The translations under genes and the position numbers were made by a program. The notes beneath the pieces were generated by a model. It searched no databases and was not told where the DNA came from. It worked only from the letters and a program-made list of their open reading frames with translations. This document shows, in pieces, positions 10,533 through 21,090 of a stretch of DNA of 64,000 bases. Every line of letters begins with the position of its first letter. The first letter of the stretch is position 1. The stretch comes from Astragalus membranaceus (taxonomy: Eukaryota > Streptophyta > Magnoliopsida > Fabales > Fabaceae): contig CM076847.1 in assembly GCA_039519185.1 (NCBI GenBank), positions 76,533,747-76,597,746 on the forward strand. The letters run 5' to 3'.

Positions 10533-12928
10533 GGGTGTTTTTTTTTGTACCCCCCCTTGAACCCCATACCCCCCCCCCCCCTTTTACGCTAAATCCCCAA
10601 AATACCTTTAAAATTTTTTTTTTTACAAATTTCCCGAAATACCTTTTTCTGATGTATTTCCGGAACCCATATTTCTGCCTTCCGGAAATATGTGTATTTC
10701 CGGAAATTTGTAAAAAAAAAATTTTATTTAAAATCGCGCAAAATAATTGTAACCGAACGTGAAATCAAATTACGCGAAATAATACAGTAAAAATACAAAA
10801 AATAATACAACTAAATGTTCAAAATCTGTAAAGCAGCCAACAGACTATCATAGACATCCTCAGGAATGCCGTCGACTCCGTCGAATGACAAAAGACGATC
10901 ATAGGCATCCTGGACATGTGTAGCTGCTGTCATCCTGGACTCGAAGGGAAGTGGAACAACATCCTCAGCAACTGCAGGTGAAGGCGGAGTCGGAGTCAGG
11001 CGGGGAATGGACGCCTGGAAGTACCATAGTAGGTACTCATCATCACAAGCACCCTGGACGGGTGTCCGTCAATCGTGTCCCTGAAAGCCCGCGCTGGGGA
11101 CTGATAGAACATCAGCTGCTGTACTATGACCTCCGGAGCTGGACGTGGGCCCGAAATAGGTGGATCAGGAATCTGCTGGACATATCCAAACTGCTAACGG
11201 ACCCTGTCTGGCATATAAGGCACCGCCACATCCCCCCACAGCAGCCAACCTCTGAATAATGAAATGTTGTGAAACCAGAGGTACTGTCTGTGGTCGTCCT
11301 AGGGGCTCCATATGACCTGCTCCCTCTGCAAGTCATCCAGCAGCTGCCGAAACTCCAGAAGCTTGATACTATCACACTTCTTGTTCGCCCACCTGCTGCA
11401 ACGTGGAAGTTCACTGGCACCGAAGTCTTTCCGCACCACGATGGTGGGGAAATACTCATATATCCAGCACTAAAATAATAAAAAAAAAAAATAAGTAATT
11501 ATATAAATAAAAGTAATTAAAAAGAAATAAAAATAATTAATTAATTAGTTACCTGCAGCAAAGAAGCATATCCGCCAATCTGCGACGTCTCCCAGTAACA
11601 AGCATCATTCAGCTGCTCGTAGAGAATAGCTAGAGCAGCTGGACCCCAAGCCCACTGGCCACACAGGGCAAAGTCCGAAATAAGAGTCACCCACTTGACA
11701 GGGACAGATGTGTGCCTCTTGTCGGCAAAAATGGTGCTGCCCAACAAGTGTAGCAGATAGCACCGTGCCGCCTGATCTAGATGGTCGCGCTCCATGTTTT
11801 GTGTGTATGCGGCCATCAAGAAAGAAAATCAGAATGCTGGTCCCCTGTTGAACTGACACTCTGCCCAGCAGGCTGTGTGGTCAATGCCCAGCAGGTCAAC
11901 TCCAGCCCGAATAGCATCGGCAGTGTCAAAATGTGGCCGATGCGCCAACGGTGTGCCGGTGAGCGGCAAGTGGAGCAACGCGGACACGTCGTCCAACGTC
12001 ACTGTCATCTCCCCCCACGGCATGTGGAATGAGCTGGTCTCAGAATGCCACCCCTCCACAAAAGTTGATATGAGCTCGTGGTTGATGTCGCCGAGAGGTG
12101 TGATGTCCAGCTCAAACAGATGGGCCTGCTACAACCATCCTGCTATATGTGGGTTGTGTTGCTGAGGTCTCATCTTCAGTATCTTTGCCCCTTGAGAAGC
12201 AACTTTAATCTTACCCTGGTCCTGTAAAAAAATAAAAGTAATTAATAAATTATTAAAAGTAATTAATTGTTAAAAAATAAACAAATTATTAAAAGTATTA
12301 CATGTCCCGTCTGTAGTAGTCTCTGGACGCAATGGACATGCAACCGGTGTAACAAAACCTGCTCAGCAGCCTCATCATCATGCTGAGCAACCCCAGCCTC
12401 AGCCTGGTCATCTACATGCATGGCATCTGGCTCAGCTTCCTGCTGTTGCTCTCGGACACGTCTCTGACGCTCAGACGCATGTCCGGCCTGTCTAGTCCTC
12501 AATCGGAACCTACTCCTACTGCCAGAAGGACTCTGCTCATCTCCTCCCGCTCCTGAATGCTCGCCTCGCTCTATGTTTCCTGTTCTGGTTGCCACTGAAA
12601 AAAGCAAAATAATTAATTAAAAGGGAATTTCAAAAAAAATCAAAAACATTGGCTTCCGGAAATACCTCTTTTTGAGATATATCCGGAAATCCCTAAAATT
12701 TAACATTCCGGAAATACCTTAAAAAATGGTATTTCTGGAATGTTTTTTGGAAAAATACGTTCCGGAAATACCTCTATTTTCGGGAAGATTAGTGAAAAAA
12801 CTCACTTTTTTCGAAAATATGATGGAGTGATGAATGTTTTCGTTTTTTAACAATTTTTTAGGGGCATTTTGGTCTATTTAGTCAATTTGAGGGGGTATGG
12901 GGTTCAAGGGGGGCTAAAAAAAACACCC
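10533..12928 (-). mobile_element. MULE carrying a plant-mobile-domain gene
   Basis: The ends are inverted repeats: GGGTGTTTTTTTTTGTACCC with CCTTGAACCCCATACCCCC on the left, and the reverse complement GGGTGTTTTTTTTAGCCCCC with CTTGAACCCCATACCCCC on the right. The flanks are AATGTAAAA (10524-10532) and AATATAAAA (12929-12937), a 9-bp target duplication with one mismatch, as expected for Mutator-like elements. Both subterminal zones are dense in TTTCCGGAAATACCT-type palindromes (10630-10710 and 12650-12790). No MURA transposase is visible. The only gene is the broken plant-mobile-domain gene on the minus strand. Confidence 0.8.
10811..12595 (-). pseudogene. Plant mobile domain (MAIL1/MAIN-like) protein, broken
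   Basis: There are three probable exons on the minus strand. Exon 1, 12595-12302, encodes a basic/acidic leader. Exon 2, 12221-11553, holds the start of the plant mobile domain, with HSETSSFHMPWGEMTVTLDD and LLHLPLTGTPL. Exon 3, 11469-10811, has RWANKK and LLDDLQREQVIWSP. Introns obey GT-AG (for example 11552-11470, 83 nt). The domain is shared by MAIL1, MAIN and PP7-long proteins and by proteins carried on MULEs and gypsy elements. Lesions: GTG in place of the start codon at 12595, in-frame stops near 12125, 11830 and 11300, and a frame break near 10991. After that break a further open stretch (AYDRLLSFDGVDGIPEDVYD) ends at 10811. Not functional as read here. Confidence 0.75.
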
Positions 12929-13014
12929 AATATAAAATATCACTCCCAACCTATGTCAAAAGATTGATTAAAATATTGTTACGTGTTTGTTATGCATGAC
13001 GTGTAACCGAAAAA

Positions 13015-13075
13015 GTACCTACTATGATGCACCAAAAGTTAGATTTTCTACCGTTAGTGAAAAGTAATCATTTCT
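13015..13075 (+). promoter_or_regulatory. Conserved upstream box of the secreted-protein genes (copy A)
   Basis: ACTATGATGCACCAAAAGTT, followed about 25 bp later by GTGAAAAGTAATCAT, is also found upstream of copies C (about 37916), D (about 40918) and D' (about 55038), mostly as ATTATGACGCACCAANAGT. Conservation in otherwise drifting upstream DNA suggests a shared cis-element, but common descent alone could explain it. Confidence 0.4.
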
Positions 13076-13210
13076 TCAATGTCAAACTTCAATTTCCACC
13101 TAGTGTGTTAAGTTGGTTAAAATTTTAGTCCTAAATAGACTTGGATTAACAATTAATTAATTTTCAAAAAATAATTAGCCATCAACAAAAAACTTTCCCA
13201 TGTTTTTGAC

Positions 13211-13217
13211 TATAAAA
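13211..13217 (+). promoter_or_regulatory. TATA box of gene A
   Basis: TATAAAA lies 48 bp upstream of the ATG at 13265. The same box sits at the same distance in copies B, C, D and D'. It implies a leader of about 20 nt and supports the chosen start. Confidence 0.7.
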
Positions 13218-13264
13218 CTTACCTCATTCTTTCCATTTTTATCCATTACAACACAAGCCAAGAC

Positions 13265-13852
13265 ATGGCCTCAATACACTCACTAGCAATATTACTGCTA
13301 CTTAGTGTTATGAGCATCACCACTTCGGTGTTGGCTAATTACGAACAACCCACTTATGAACCTCAAATTGAGAAGCCATCATCCATAAAAGATGCATTGG
13401 CACCTAGTCTTGGTATAGAATCACATGAAAAGCAACCTACGATTATTGCCCCACCATATGAGCCACCCACAAATAAGGCACCACTAAAACATCAGCCTAC
13501 TACTGATGAGAAACTACCAACCTTTTTCAAGTTTCCTTTTTTGAAGGCCCAATCTCCAAAGCCCAAAAGAAAAAGAACTCGGTTCCCCTCACCCAGACCT
13601 CCAAAGCCCAAAAGAACTCGGTTCCCCTCACCCCAACCTCCAAAGCCCAAAAGAACTCGGTTCCCCTCACCCCAACCTCCTTTAGTGAAGCAACTACAAA
13701 TGGATAAAACACTACGCTATAATCCCAAAGATTTATCCACGTTAACTATCTTTAGAACAATCATGTTTCCCCCACCTTCAATCGAATCGATCCCCCAAGC
13801 AGACCGTCAAAAAAATAATGAAGTGCATCATCCTTTTCATGAAAAACCATAA
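13265..13852 (+). CDS. Gene A: secreted basic proline-rich repeat protein
   Basis: A 195-residue protein. Residues 1-24 form a signal peptide ending SVLA; the mature start NYEQPTYEPQIEKP resembles legume repetitive proline-rich cell-wall proteins (PRPs). Residues 103-139 hold three tandem 13-residue units built on KRTRFPSPQPPKP, strongly basic. Residues 150-155 have RYNPKD, the relic of a HYNPK motif that is regular in genes D and D'. There is no Cys, no membrane segment after the signal and no known enzyme domain. The protein is probably exported to the cell wall or apoplast; function unknown. The start is fixed by the ATG in CAAGACATGGCC 48 bp after a TATA box, as in every copy. Just after the stop, another frame continues the family repeat, so the gene has been shortened. 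One exon, intact. Confidence 0.75.
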   Translation: MASIHSLAILLLLSVMSITTSVLANYEQPTYEPQIEKPSSIKDALAPSLGIESHEKQPTIIAPPYEPPTNKAPLKHQPTTDEKLPTFFKFPFLKAQSPKPKRKRTRFPSPRPPKPKRTRFPSPQPPKPKRTRFPSPQPPLVKQLQMDKTLRYNPKDLSTLTIFRTIMFPPPSIESIPQADRQKNNEVHHPFHEKP

Positions 13853-13865
13853 TTAAACGAGCAAC

Positions 13866-13985
13866 CTCTTTGGTGAAGCGGCTACAAAAGGAGAAAACAT
13901 TACACTATAATCCCAAACTTGTATTCTCGTTAACCTATTGGCCCCCTTACCGACCGTATAAAATTAGTAACAACATTTTCGGGAA
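13866..13985 (+). pseudogene. Frameshifted repeat unit after gene A
   Basis: Past the gene A stop, a different frame reads VKRLQKEKTLHYNPKLVFSL and then TYWPPYRPYK. This is a further EKT-HYNPK unit with an aromatic/proline tail. It shows that the ancestral gene was longer and lost its end to a frame change. The same tail follows copy B at about 16435-16530. Confidence 0.6.
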
Positions 13986-14157
13986 CATGTATTGAATCAA
14001 TCAAAAGAAATTGTATTGAATAAGTACACATTATAATTTGTCTTACTTCTATTTTCCTACCTATTGCACAAAATTCACTTATTCACATGAGGATTATGTG
14101 GATCATAAGATATGAATAATTATAATTTTATGCGCACACGCGTACACTTTATTAAGA

Positions 14158-14160
14158 CTG

Positions 14161-14254
<94 letters not shown>
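14158..14254. repeat. (AAT)n microsatellite
   Basis: About 31 uninterrupted ATA/AAT triplets. In the matching place after copy B only a few triplets are left, next to a small foldback element. Confidence 0.95.
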
Positions 14255-14255
<1 letters not shown>

Positions 14256-14337
14256 TTATGAGGTTCTTTATGTTATTTTTGAATATCGAGTTAGTCCTTT
14301 AAGTTTTTTCATTTACGTCACCCACGTAAGGGGTGTT
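14255..14337. mobile_element. Left half of a small foldback element
   Basis: GAGGTTCTTTATGTTATTTT to CATTTACGTCACCCACGTAA matches the left arm of the complete foldback element at 16733-16950. The right arm is missing here. Confidence 0.6.
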
Positions 14338-14523
14338 CGCGGTGCGGTTTAGCTCAGTTTTGAGACAAAAAGTGCACCAAAAAGCAAGGCCTAAATAGAT
14401 GCGGCTTGGTTTGGTTCGGTTGACTTCCAAATAAAAAACCATACCAAACCAAAGCAGTTTGGATCGGTTCGGTTTTTAGCGAGACGAAACATAATTTAAA
14501 AATATGTAAATTCTTTAACAAAC
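14338..14523. other. Spacer, possible hAT-MITE fragment
   Basis: GGTGTTCGCGGTGCGGTTT and later GGTTTGGTTCGGTT and GGATCGGTTCGGTTTTT are typical of hAT-like miniature elements. There are no paired ends. It joins the first gene unit to the second. Confidence 0.3.
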
Positions 14524-14644
14524 AAAATCTGCCAAGTGTGTTAAGTTGGTTAAAATTTTAGTCCTAAATAGACTTGGATTAACAATTAATTAATTTTCAA
14601 AAAATAATTATGCCATCAACAAAAAAATTTCCCATGTTTTTTAC

Positions 14645-14651
14645 TATAAAA
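14645..14651 (+). promoter_or_regulatory. TATA box of copy B
   Basis: TATAAAA, 48 bp before the ATG at 14699. The proximal promoter is nearly identical to that of gene A. Confidence 0.65.
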
Positions 14652-14698
14652 CTTACCTCATTCTTTCCATTTTTATCCATTACAACACAAGCCAAGAC

Positions 14699-16437
14699 AT
14701 GGCCTCAATACACTCACTAGCAATATTACTCCTACTTCGTGTTATGAGCATCACCACTTCGGTGTTGACTAATTACGAACGACCCACTTATGAACCTCAA
14801 ATTGAGAAGCCATCATCCATAAAAGATGCATTGGCACCTACGATGAGAAACATCAGCCTAATACTGATGAGAAACTACCAACCTTTTTCAAGTTTCCTTT
14901 TGGGTTTTTTTTTTGGTACCCCCACCACCTCCCTCTCTACCCCATCGACCCTGCAAAAAGACGCAATTGCCCTTCACAAAAATTAAAAATCCCGAACGTA
15001 TCCTGATTTCAATTTTTTTTTGGAAATCGGATTTAGGTAAATCCGATTTCCACTAAAAAATTTAAAAAATTTAAATCGGATTTAGGTAAATCCGATTTCC
15101 ACTAAAAAATTTAAAAAAATAAAATCGGATTTATTTAAGATGGGGTAGATCCGCTTTGAAAAATAACAAATCGGATTTACCTTAATTGGGGGTAAATCCG
15201 ATTTGTTATTTTTAAAAGCGGATCTACCCCCATATAAGGTAAATCCGCTTTTAAAAATAACCAAAGCGGATTTACCTTATGTGGGGGTAAATCCGCTTTG
15301 TTAACCTAATTAATAAATAACTTAGTTAAAATTTTAGATACAAATTTCGACCGTCTTTTGGTTCTGTTTAGTGTGTGGTTCGTTAACACGTGACGATATT
15401 GTACGTCGGGAGAATAATTTAGGCTAAAAAATCAGTTTTCGGGCAACCTACTCAAATTGTAATGAAACCACATTCTTTAAATCGGAAAAATATCAAGGAT
15501 CAATACTCCTGAAAGAAGGGACTTCTTTCAGGACTGGGGACCTCAAAATCCCAAATTCCATCGTTTACTATTTTATATTAATTTTTTTAATTTTTCATAA
15601 TCTCCAAAAAATTTGAAAAAATTTGCATAACCTTATTTTGGTTTTATTAGATTTTTAGTGGTGTTTTTATAATTTTTGGATTAGTTTTGGCTGTTTAACA
15701 GATTTTTAGTAGCATTTTATAACCTTTTTCAAAAAATTAAATAAAAAACAATTTTTTTTAATAACAAAATCGGATTTACCTTAGGTGGGATAAATCCGAT
15801 TTTCTTTTTTTAGGGAAATCGGATTTACCTTAGGTGGGATAAATCCGATTTTCTCTTTTTTTAGGGAAATCGGATTTATGTGCCCACCAGGTAAATCCGA
15901 TTTCCAAAATAACAAAGCGGATTTACCTTCAGCTAAGGTAAATCCGCTTTGTTATTTTTGAAATCGGATTTACCCCCATCTGAGGTAAATCCGACTTTAA
16001 AAATAACAAAGCGGATTTACCTTAGATGAAGGTAAATCCGAGCGAATTGTAAGTTGGGCAGGGGTATTTTCGGGTTTTAGCAATTTGATGGGGGTAGATG
16101 GGAGTTGATGGGGGTACAAAAAAAAAGGCCTTTCCTTTTTTGAAGGCCCAATCTCCAAAGCCCAAATCTCAAAAGAACTGGGTTCCCCTCACCCCAACCT
16201 CCAAAGCCCAAAAGAACTTGGTTCCCCTCACCCCAACCTCCTTTAGTGAAGCAACTACAAATGGATAAAACACTACGCTATAATCCCAAAGATTTATCCA
16301 CATTAACTATCTTTACAACAATCATGTTTCTCCCACCGTCAATCGAATCGATCCCCCCAGCAGACCGTCAAAAAAATAATGAAGTGCACCATCCTTTTCA
16401 TGAAAAACTAGAATTAAACGAGCAACCTCTTTTGTGA
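14699..16437 (+). pseudogene. Copy B of the secreted-protein gene, interrupted
   Basis: The first part, 14699-14901, matches gene A through the signal peptide (MASIHSLAIL...) and the NYERPTYEPQIEKP mature start. Two deletions relative to A then shift the frame after KDALAPT. At 14901 the gene is split by a 1,229-bp MULE. It resumes at 16140 with the proline-rich units, where the motif is reduced to about two copies, and ends in QMDKTLRYNPKDLSTLTIF and a stop at 16437. So it has both internal deletions and an insertion. The downstream DNA also follows that of gene A, so the duplication covered promoter to 3' flank. Confidence 0.85.
14902..16130. mobile_element. Non-coding MULE inside copy B
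   Basis: The flanks are TTTCCTTTT at 14893-14901 and TTTCCTTTT at 16131-16139, a perfect 9-bp target duplication. The ends are imperfect inverted repeats, GGGTTTTTTTTTTGGTACCC and, reversed, GGCCTTTTTTTTTTGTACCC. The inside holds more than twenty short units of the type AAATCGGATTTACC, or their complements, arranged as back-to-back palindromes (15015-15310 and 15765-16045). No transposase or captured gene is visible. The T-tract plus GTACCCCC ends resemble those of the MULE at 10533. Confidence 0.85.
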
Positions 16438-16732
16438 AGCGGCTACAAAAGGAGAAAACATTACACTATAATCCCGAATTTGTATTCTCGTTAACCTACT
16501 GGCCCCCTTACCGACCGTATAAAATTAGTAACAACATATTCAGGAACATGTATTGAATCAATCAAAAGAAATTGTATTGAATAAGTATACATTATAATTT
16601 ATCTTACTTCTCTTTTTCTACGTATTGCACAAAATTCACTTATTCACACGATAATTATATGGATCATAAGATATGAATAATTATAATTTTACGCACACAC
16701 ACGTACACTTTATTAAGACTGATAATAATAAC

Positions 16733-16950
16733 TTAGGAGGTTCTTTATGTTAATTTTGAATATCGAGTTAGTCCTTTAAGTTTTTTCATTTACGTCACCC
16801 ACGTAACGGACATGTCAGCATTTTTGAAACATGTACATATGATGGAAAAAGGAATATGGTGTACACGTTTTAAGAGTTAAATGACGTAAATGAAAAAAAA
16901 AACTTAAAGGATTAACCACTTATTCAAAAATAACTTAAAGGACCTTTGGA
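16733..16950. mobile_element. Foldback MITE next to an AAT array
   Basis: The arm GGTTCTTTATGTTAATTTTG to CATTTACGTCACC is matched in reverse by AATGACGTAAATG to AAAATAACTTAAAGGACC. The arms are about 65 bp with a spacer of about 80 bp. ATA triplets flank both sides, so the element sits in, or seeded, a microsatellite. Confidence 0.65.
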
Positions 16951-16951
16951 C

Positions 16952-17043
<92 letters not shown>
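16949..17043. repeat. (AAT)n microsatellite
   Basis: About 31 ATA/AAT triplets directly against the right end of the foldback element. The minus strand would read as poly-leucine, which I treat as meaningless. Confidence 0.95.
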
Positions 17044-17045
<2 letters not shown>

Positions 17046-17261
17046 GAGATGCTTACATTACACTCTTTAAAAACACTCCTAATTTTAACAAATTTTCTTC
17101 TATTATTAATCGAATTTTTATGAGTCCCACCAAATTTATATGGACCCACACGATTTAGTAGGACTCGTTTGAATTCCAATCAATAAGAAAAATATGTTGG
17201 GTAATACGTGTTAGATAGTGCGTTGGTAGTACTTCTTTTTTATTAAATATAATAAATAGAA

Positions 17262-18432
17262 GGCAAAATTATATCAGAGGTCATTTAAGTTATTTTCTTG
17301 TAACAAATTGGTCCTTTATGTTTTTTTCGTACCAACTTATTCTTTTAAGTTAGATAACGTGTATACCGTTAGTCCTTCTTAGTTTTTCCACTACAAAAAA
17401 GCTCACATGGCACTAACGACGCTGATGTGTACTTAACGACGCTGACATGTCAAGTCCAAATAGATTTTTAAATTAATAATTATAATTTTTAAATAGGTTT
17501 TTATTATAAATAAAAAACCCCAAATTGAGATGAATATCTTCATCTTCAAACCAATGAACCAAAACTAAACCCTGAAAATTTTTGTGTGCGTGTTTTCTCC
17601 TTTCAATCACCATAAAGATATTCAACGAAAAACCTCAAACACAAATCAATGTGATGTTGGCCTTAAAAAATAATTTTCTAAAAGATTAAATTCATCTTCT
17701 TTGCAAGAACAGTGATATTTAGGTTTTTTCCCAATTCATTGCAGGATGCAATATCTTTGTCATTTAATGCACGAACAATACGTTTCTCATGAGGGTATTT
17801 TCTTCATCCCGCAATGCAATACCTTTGGTGTTTGTTATAGTTGGTATAAAATCACAAGTTGTAACCTAAATCACAATTGCACAATCTGTTTGTTCTGAAC
17901 CAAATCAATGAACCAATACAACCTAATTCAGCTAAAAAAACATAACAATTGCACGTCGTCGCAGATCTGATTTGCAGCTCCATTCATTGTAGATCTGATT
18001 TCGCATAGGGATTAGCACATAGGGATTTTGGGATTTGTTCTTCAGAATTTGGGTTTCTGGGTTTGTTCTTCAAATGAAAAGCTATGCATAAATAAATTTG
18101 CAAACAATTCACTATTGATTTAAGTTTGAATTTTAGGGTTCATGAGAGAGGAAGAAGATGAAGTAGAGGTTTATGTTTTCTGGGTTTGTTTTTGTTTTTT
18201 TTAATTTCTGTTTTTTTGAAGAGGGTGATTACTCAGCAAATAATAGTGATATGTCAGCTCCGTTACTGCCACGTCAGCACCGTTTATGTCATCTGGGCTT
18301 TTTTGTAACGAAAAACTAAAAAGGACTAACGGTGTACACGTTATCTAGCTTAAAGGACTAAGTTGGTACGAAAACATAAATGACCAACTTGTTACAAAAA
18401 ATAACTTAAAGAACCTCTAGTGTAATTTTGCC
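17262..18432. mobile_element. MULE with long terminal inverted repeats
   Basis: The flanks are TAAATAGAA at 17253-17261 and TAAATAGAA at 18433-18441, a perfect 9-bp target duplication. The ends GGCAAAATTATATCAGAGGT and, reversed, GGCAAAATTACACTAGAGGT begin inverted repeats of about 150 bp that run through AACGTGTAYACCGTTAGTCC. The inside (about 850 bp) has no coherent reading frame. A non-autonomous Mutator-like element. Confidence 0.9.
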
Positions 18433-18474
18433 TAAATAGAATTATACTAATCATTTCTAGATACAACAACCAAA

Positions 18475-18640
18475 AAGGGTTGATTCGAGCGGTAACTGGA
18501 GTCAGATCCTACCCCAAGGTCTCGGGTTCGAATGACAAAGTCGGGTATACACATGACCAATTAGGTTCCCCAATGAAAACTGCGCATGCACCAATAACAC
18601 AGTAAAGAGACTAACTTCTAAGATGGGTTGTAAAGAGACT
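18475..18640 (+). mobile_element. tRNA-derived SINE-like unit
   Basis: A GGTTGATTCGAGCGGTAACT stretch looks like a degenerate A box. About 35 bp further, GGTTCGAATGA at 18525-18535 is a near-match to the B box. The spacing fits a Pol III promoter of a plant SINE. No clear poly-A/T tail or target duplication was found. Confidence 0.5.
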
Positions 18641-18649
18641 AAACTAAAG

Positions 18650-19000
18650 CAAATACAAAACAATGGATACATACATACTATGTTTCTTGGCCATATTCAC
18701 CTAGTTGATTTCCTCACTCATCTAAACTAATTGTTCAGATACCTCAAGGAGCTACAGAGAATGACACATATACTGCTACTAAATCTATTGATATAAGGAT
18801 CACAACACAGTGCTCCTAGATTCCTAATCCAGGCATCCAGCACCTGAGCCTCCTTGTTGATCAGCATAACACCAGTTTCTCTTTAGCTTCAATATTTATG
18901 ACACAATATGCCCGATCTCTTTATTTGGCTTCTATTATCTCTTTTTTCCTCACAATAGCTTGATCAAGAATACGCTAAGTTCTTCTGCTTGTTCTGCATG
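18650..19000. repeat. Shared downstream block, divergent copy
   Basis: CACCTAGTTGATTT, CTCAAGGAGCTA, AATGACACATATACT, AGCATAACACCA and TTCTCTTTAGCTTC occur here in the same order as downstream of genes C and D. It is the most decayed of six copies and implies an earlier gene unit in this place. Confidence 0.6.
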
Positions 19001-19461
19001 AAAACACGATCACAACCATTAATTACCATTATTCAGGAACAATAGAGGAATCTTTGAAAACAAGTACCACCAATTGGGAATCACACGCAAGCCAAATACT
19101 AATCTAACCTTTATCAAATTCGATCTCAAGGGCATTGATTGGACCTAGAATCTTGATCGTCACAACCAGATGACCCAAGTGAACGTTTAGCTACACCGTC
19201 AGCAACCCAGTAACACTTGTGCGATCGTGCACAACTTTCAATTTATGTATAATTCTATATCTTGTTTCATAAATTTTCCAAAGCCACAAAGAACACCTTG
19301 ATCGGGAACTTATAGCTGAAGTTAATTATAACCAAGACAACGATGAAGGTTCAAAACACTACCGCCGAGTCTATGCACGACCCTACATATTTTGCATGGT
19401 CCTACATGACTTTCAAATCAGCACCTTATTGACTTCCTCATCTCAATTGTAATTTTACTGT
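19001..19461. other. Unassigned intergenic DNA
   Basis: No gene or element could be recognised on either strand. Confidence 0.3.
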
Positions 19462-19740
19462 TTTTACTGTTGTGAGTATTTTTACCTTTTACTGTGGTTA
19501 ATTGTATTTCTACCACAGTTAGTTTGTTGCTTACTTAGTTAGTTGGTTTGTAACAAATTAGTGCAGTTAGTGCAGTTAGAATTGGTGATTAGTCAGCTGA
19601 TTTGGTTTTGCCATTAAGTAAACCTATTTTGTAGATATCATTCACTTGTAACACACATTGAAAAAGAGAAATGAAAGTTTATAAGTTTCATCTTCATTCT
19701 CTCTGAGTCTTTCTTGTTTTGCTTTCTGAAACTATGTGTG
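19462..19740 (+). mobile_element. Possible copia LTR fragment
   Basis: TGTTGTGAGTATTTTTACC at the left, and an AATGAAAGTTTATAAGTTTC plus TTCATTCTCTCTGAG-type end, look like a small Ty1/copia LTR (promoter-poor start, polyadenylation-rich end). The target duplication was not resolved. Confidence 0.35.
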
Positions 19741-19862
19741 TGAATAATGAATATGGTGTTCCAATTCTCTCACCAAAGTCAATACACCTTTATTCTGAAA
19801 ATTCCCATACATATTCTTCATAGCCTTGCATATTTTGATGGGTCCCTATATATGTTAGTACA

Positions 19863-20312
19863 CAGGGCCGGCCCAAGGCCCAAGTAACCAAAGCAAGGGC
19901 TTTGGGCCTCAAAATATTTTAAAGAAAAAGGGGCCTCAAAAGTTATTGTGGTGTAATATTAACAAGAAAGTTCGTCATATAAAATTGTAATATTAACATT
20001 TTTGTGATGTAATTTTAAGATGTTTCTATGTGCATAAAATCCAACTAAAGTTCTGCATATAAAATTGTTTATTATTAAAAAAAAATTACACCATAGGATT
20101 TTTTTTAGCAAAAAGGCTAAAGTAGTTTAATTATTTAACTTCTCATACAACATTCAAATTTTGATGTAATTTGATAAATGATTTTTCATCAAAAAAAGCT
20201 CAAAACATTTTTAGATAAAATAGTGTATTTTTTAAAAAATATTATTATTAAAATATAAAAGGGCCTCATTTTAGAGCTCGCTTTAGGCCTCGTTTAGTGT
20301 TGGGCCGACCCC
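19863..20312. mobile_element. hAT-like non-autonomous element
   Basis: The left end CAGGGCCGGCCCAAGG and the right end TTGGGCCGACCCCG form a terminal inverted repeat of the CAGGGCCGG class known in plant hAT elements. GTACA occurs at both flanks, shorter than the expected 8-bp duplication, so the exact ends are uncertain. The interior is AT-rich with an internal GGGCCTC repeat near both ends. No transposase. Confidence 0.6.
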
Positions 20313-20916
20313 GTACATATGCAAAAGTTCCAAAAATCTTTTCTCCATGTAAGGCCTTGCATGATTTTATATAGAGGCTTTGCATATGTGAATGCATATT
20401 GTATAGGAGGTATGTCAAACCTTTATATATGTGCCCACTACAACATTTCTGACTTTAGGCCACACAACTCATTGCAACAGTTAGAAAACTGTGGCCTGAA
20501 CACGGAATAGGCCACGCGTTTACAAGTGCTGGTAATGAGGTAGACATCAAGCCACGGTTTTGTTAACTTGTTGTTAGGCCACGGTTTAAAAAAGTATAGG
20601 CAACGGTTAAAAAAGTGAGGATACCCTTTGATTAAAAAAAACCGTGGACTAAAGCCTTTTGTCCAAATATTAGGTGCTGGTATGAGAATTTTGCAAAGAA
20701 AAAAGGCGCTTCTCCAAAATGAAATCTCGCGCTTCTGAAAAACCCCAATTCCAAAAAAAGGCCGAAGTCTGATTAAGCGCTTCTGAACCCAAAACCCAAA
20801 TTCGTTCATTTCGTTCCTCTCCTCCAACGCAGCACATCTTTCTTTCCCACACAGCTCCATCTCCCTTTCCCACGCAGCGCACCACCACACCTCTGTTCCC
20901 TTCACAGAAGCAAACG

Positions 20917-21090
20917 TTGATTGTGACGGCGCCTCCGAAGTTCTTCGTCTTCGTTCTTTCCGTTACCCTAATTTTCTTCCTTGTTAATTCCGAAGCCGAT
21001 ATTTCCATCGAAGATATCGCTCCACAACATGATTCTTCTGCTTTCAAGATCCAATTAGATCAACTCAACTCCAAGATCCAATTTCTCGGT
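20917..21090 (+). pseudogene. Captured first exon of a secretory coiled-coil protein
   Basis: The frame reads APPKFFVFVLSVTLIFFLVN, then SEADISIEDIAPQHDSSAFK and IQLDQLNSKIQFL. This looks like exon 1 of the plant family of signal-peptide-bearing long coiled-coil proteins (the At4g31340-like group; family call from memory, not searched). A GT follows the exon at CTCG/GTCTG, and the rest of the gene is absent. The usual ATG appears as GTG (near 20922). The 5' leader, with pyrimidine-rich sequence, is included from about 20800. It cannot make the parent protein, but a chimeric transcript with the next fragment is possible. Confidence 0.6.

Noticed and set aside
11269..11478. Plus-strand frames over the MULE gene
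   Set aside because: They are the opposite strand of the plant-mobile-domain exons.
16904..17179. Minus-strand frame with a long poly-leucine run
   Set aside because: It is the (AAT)n microsatellite read in one frame.
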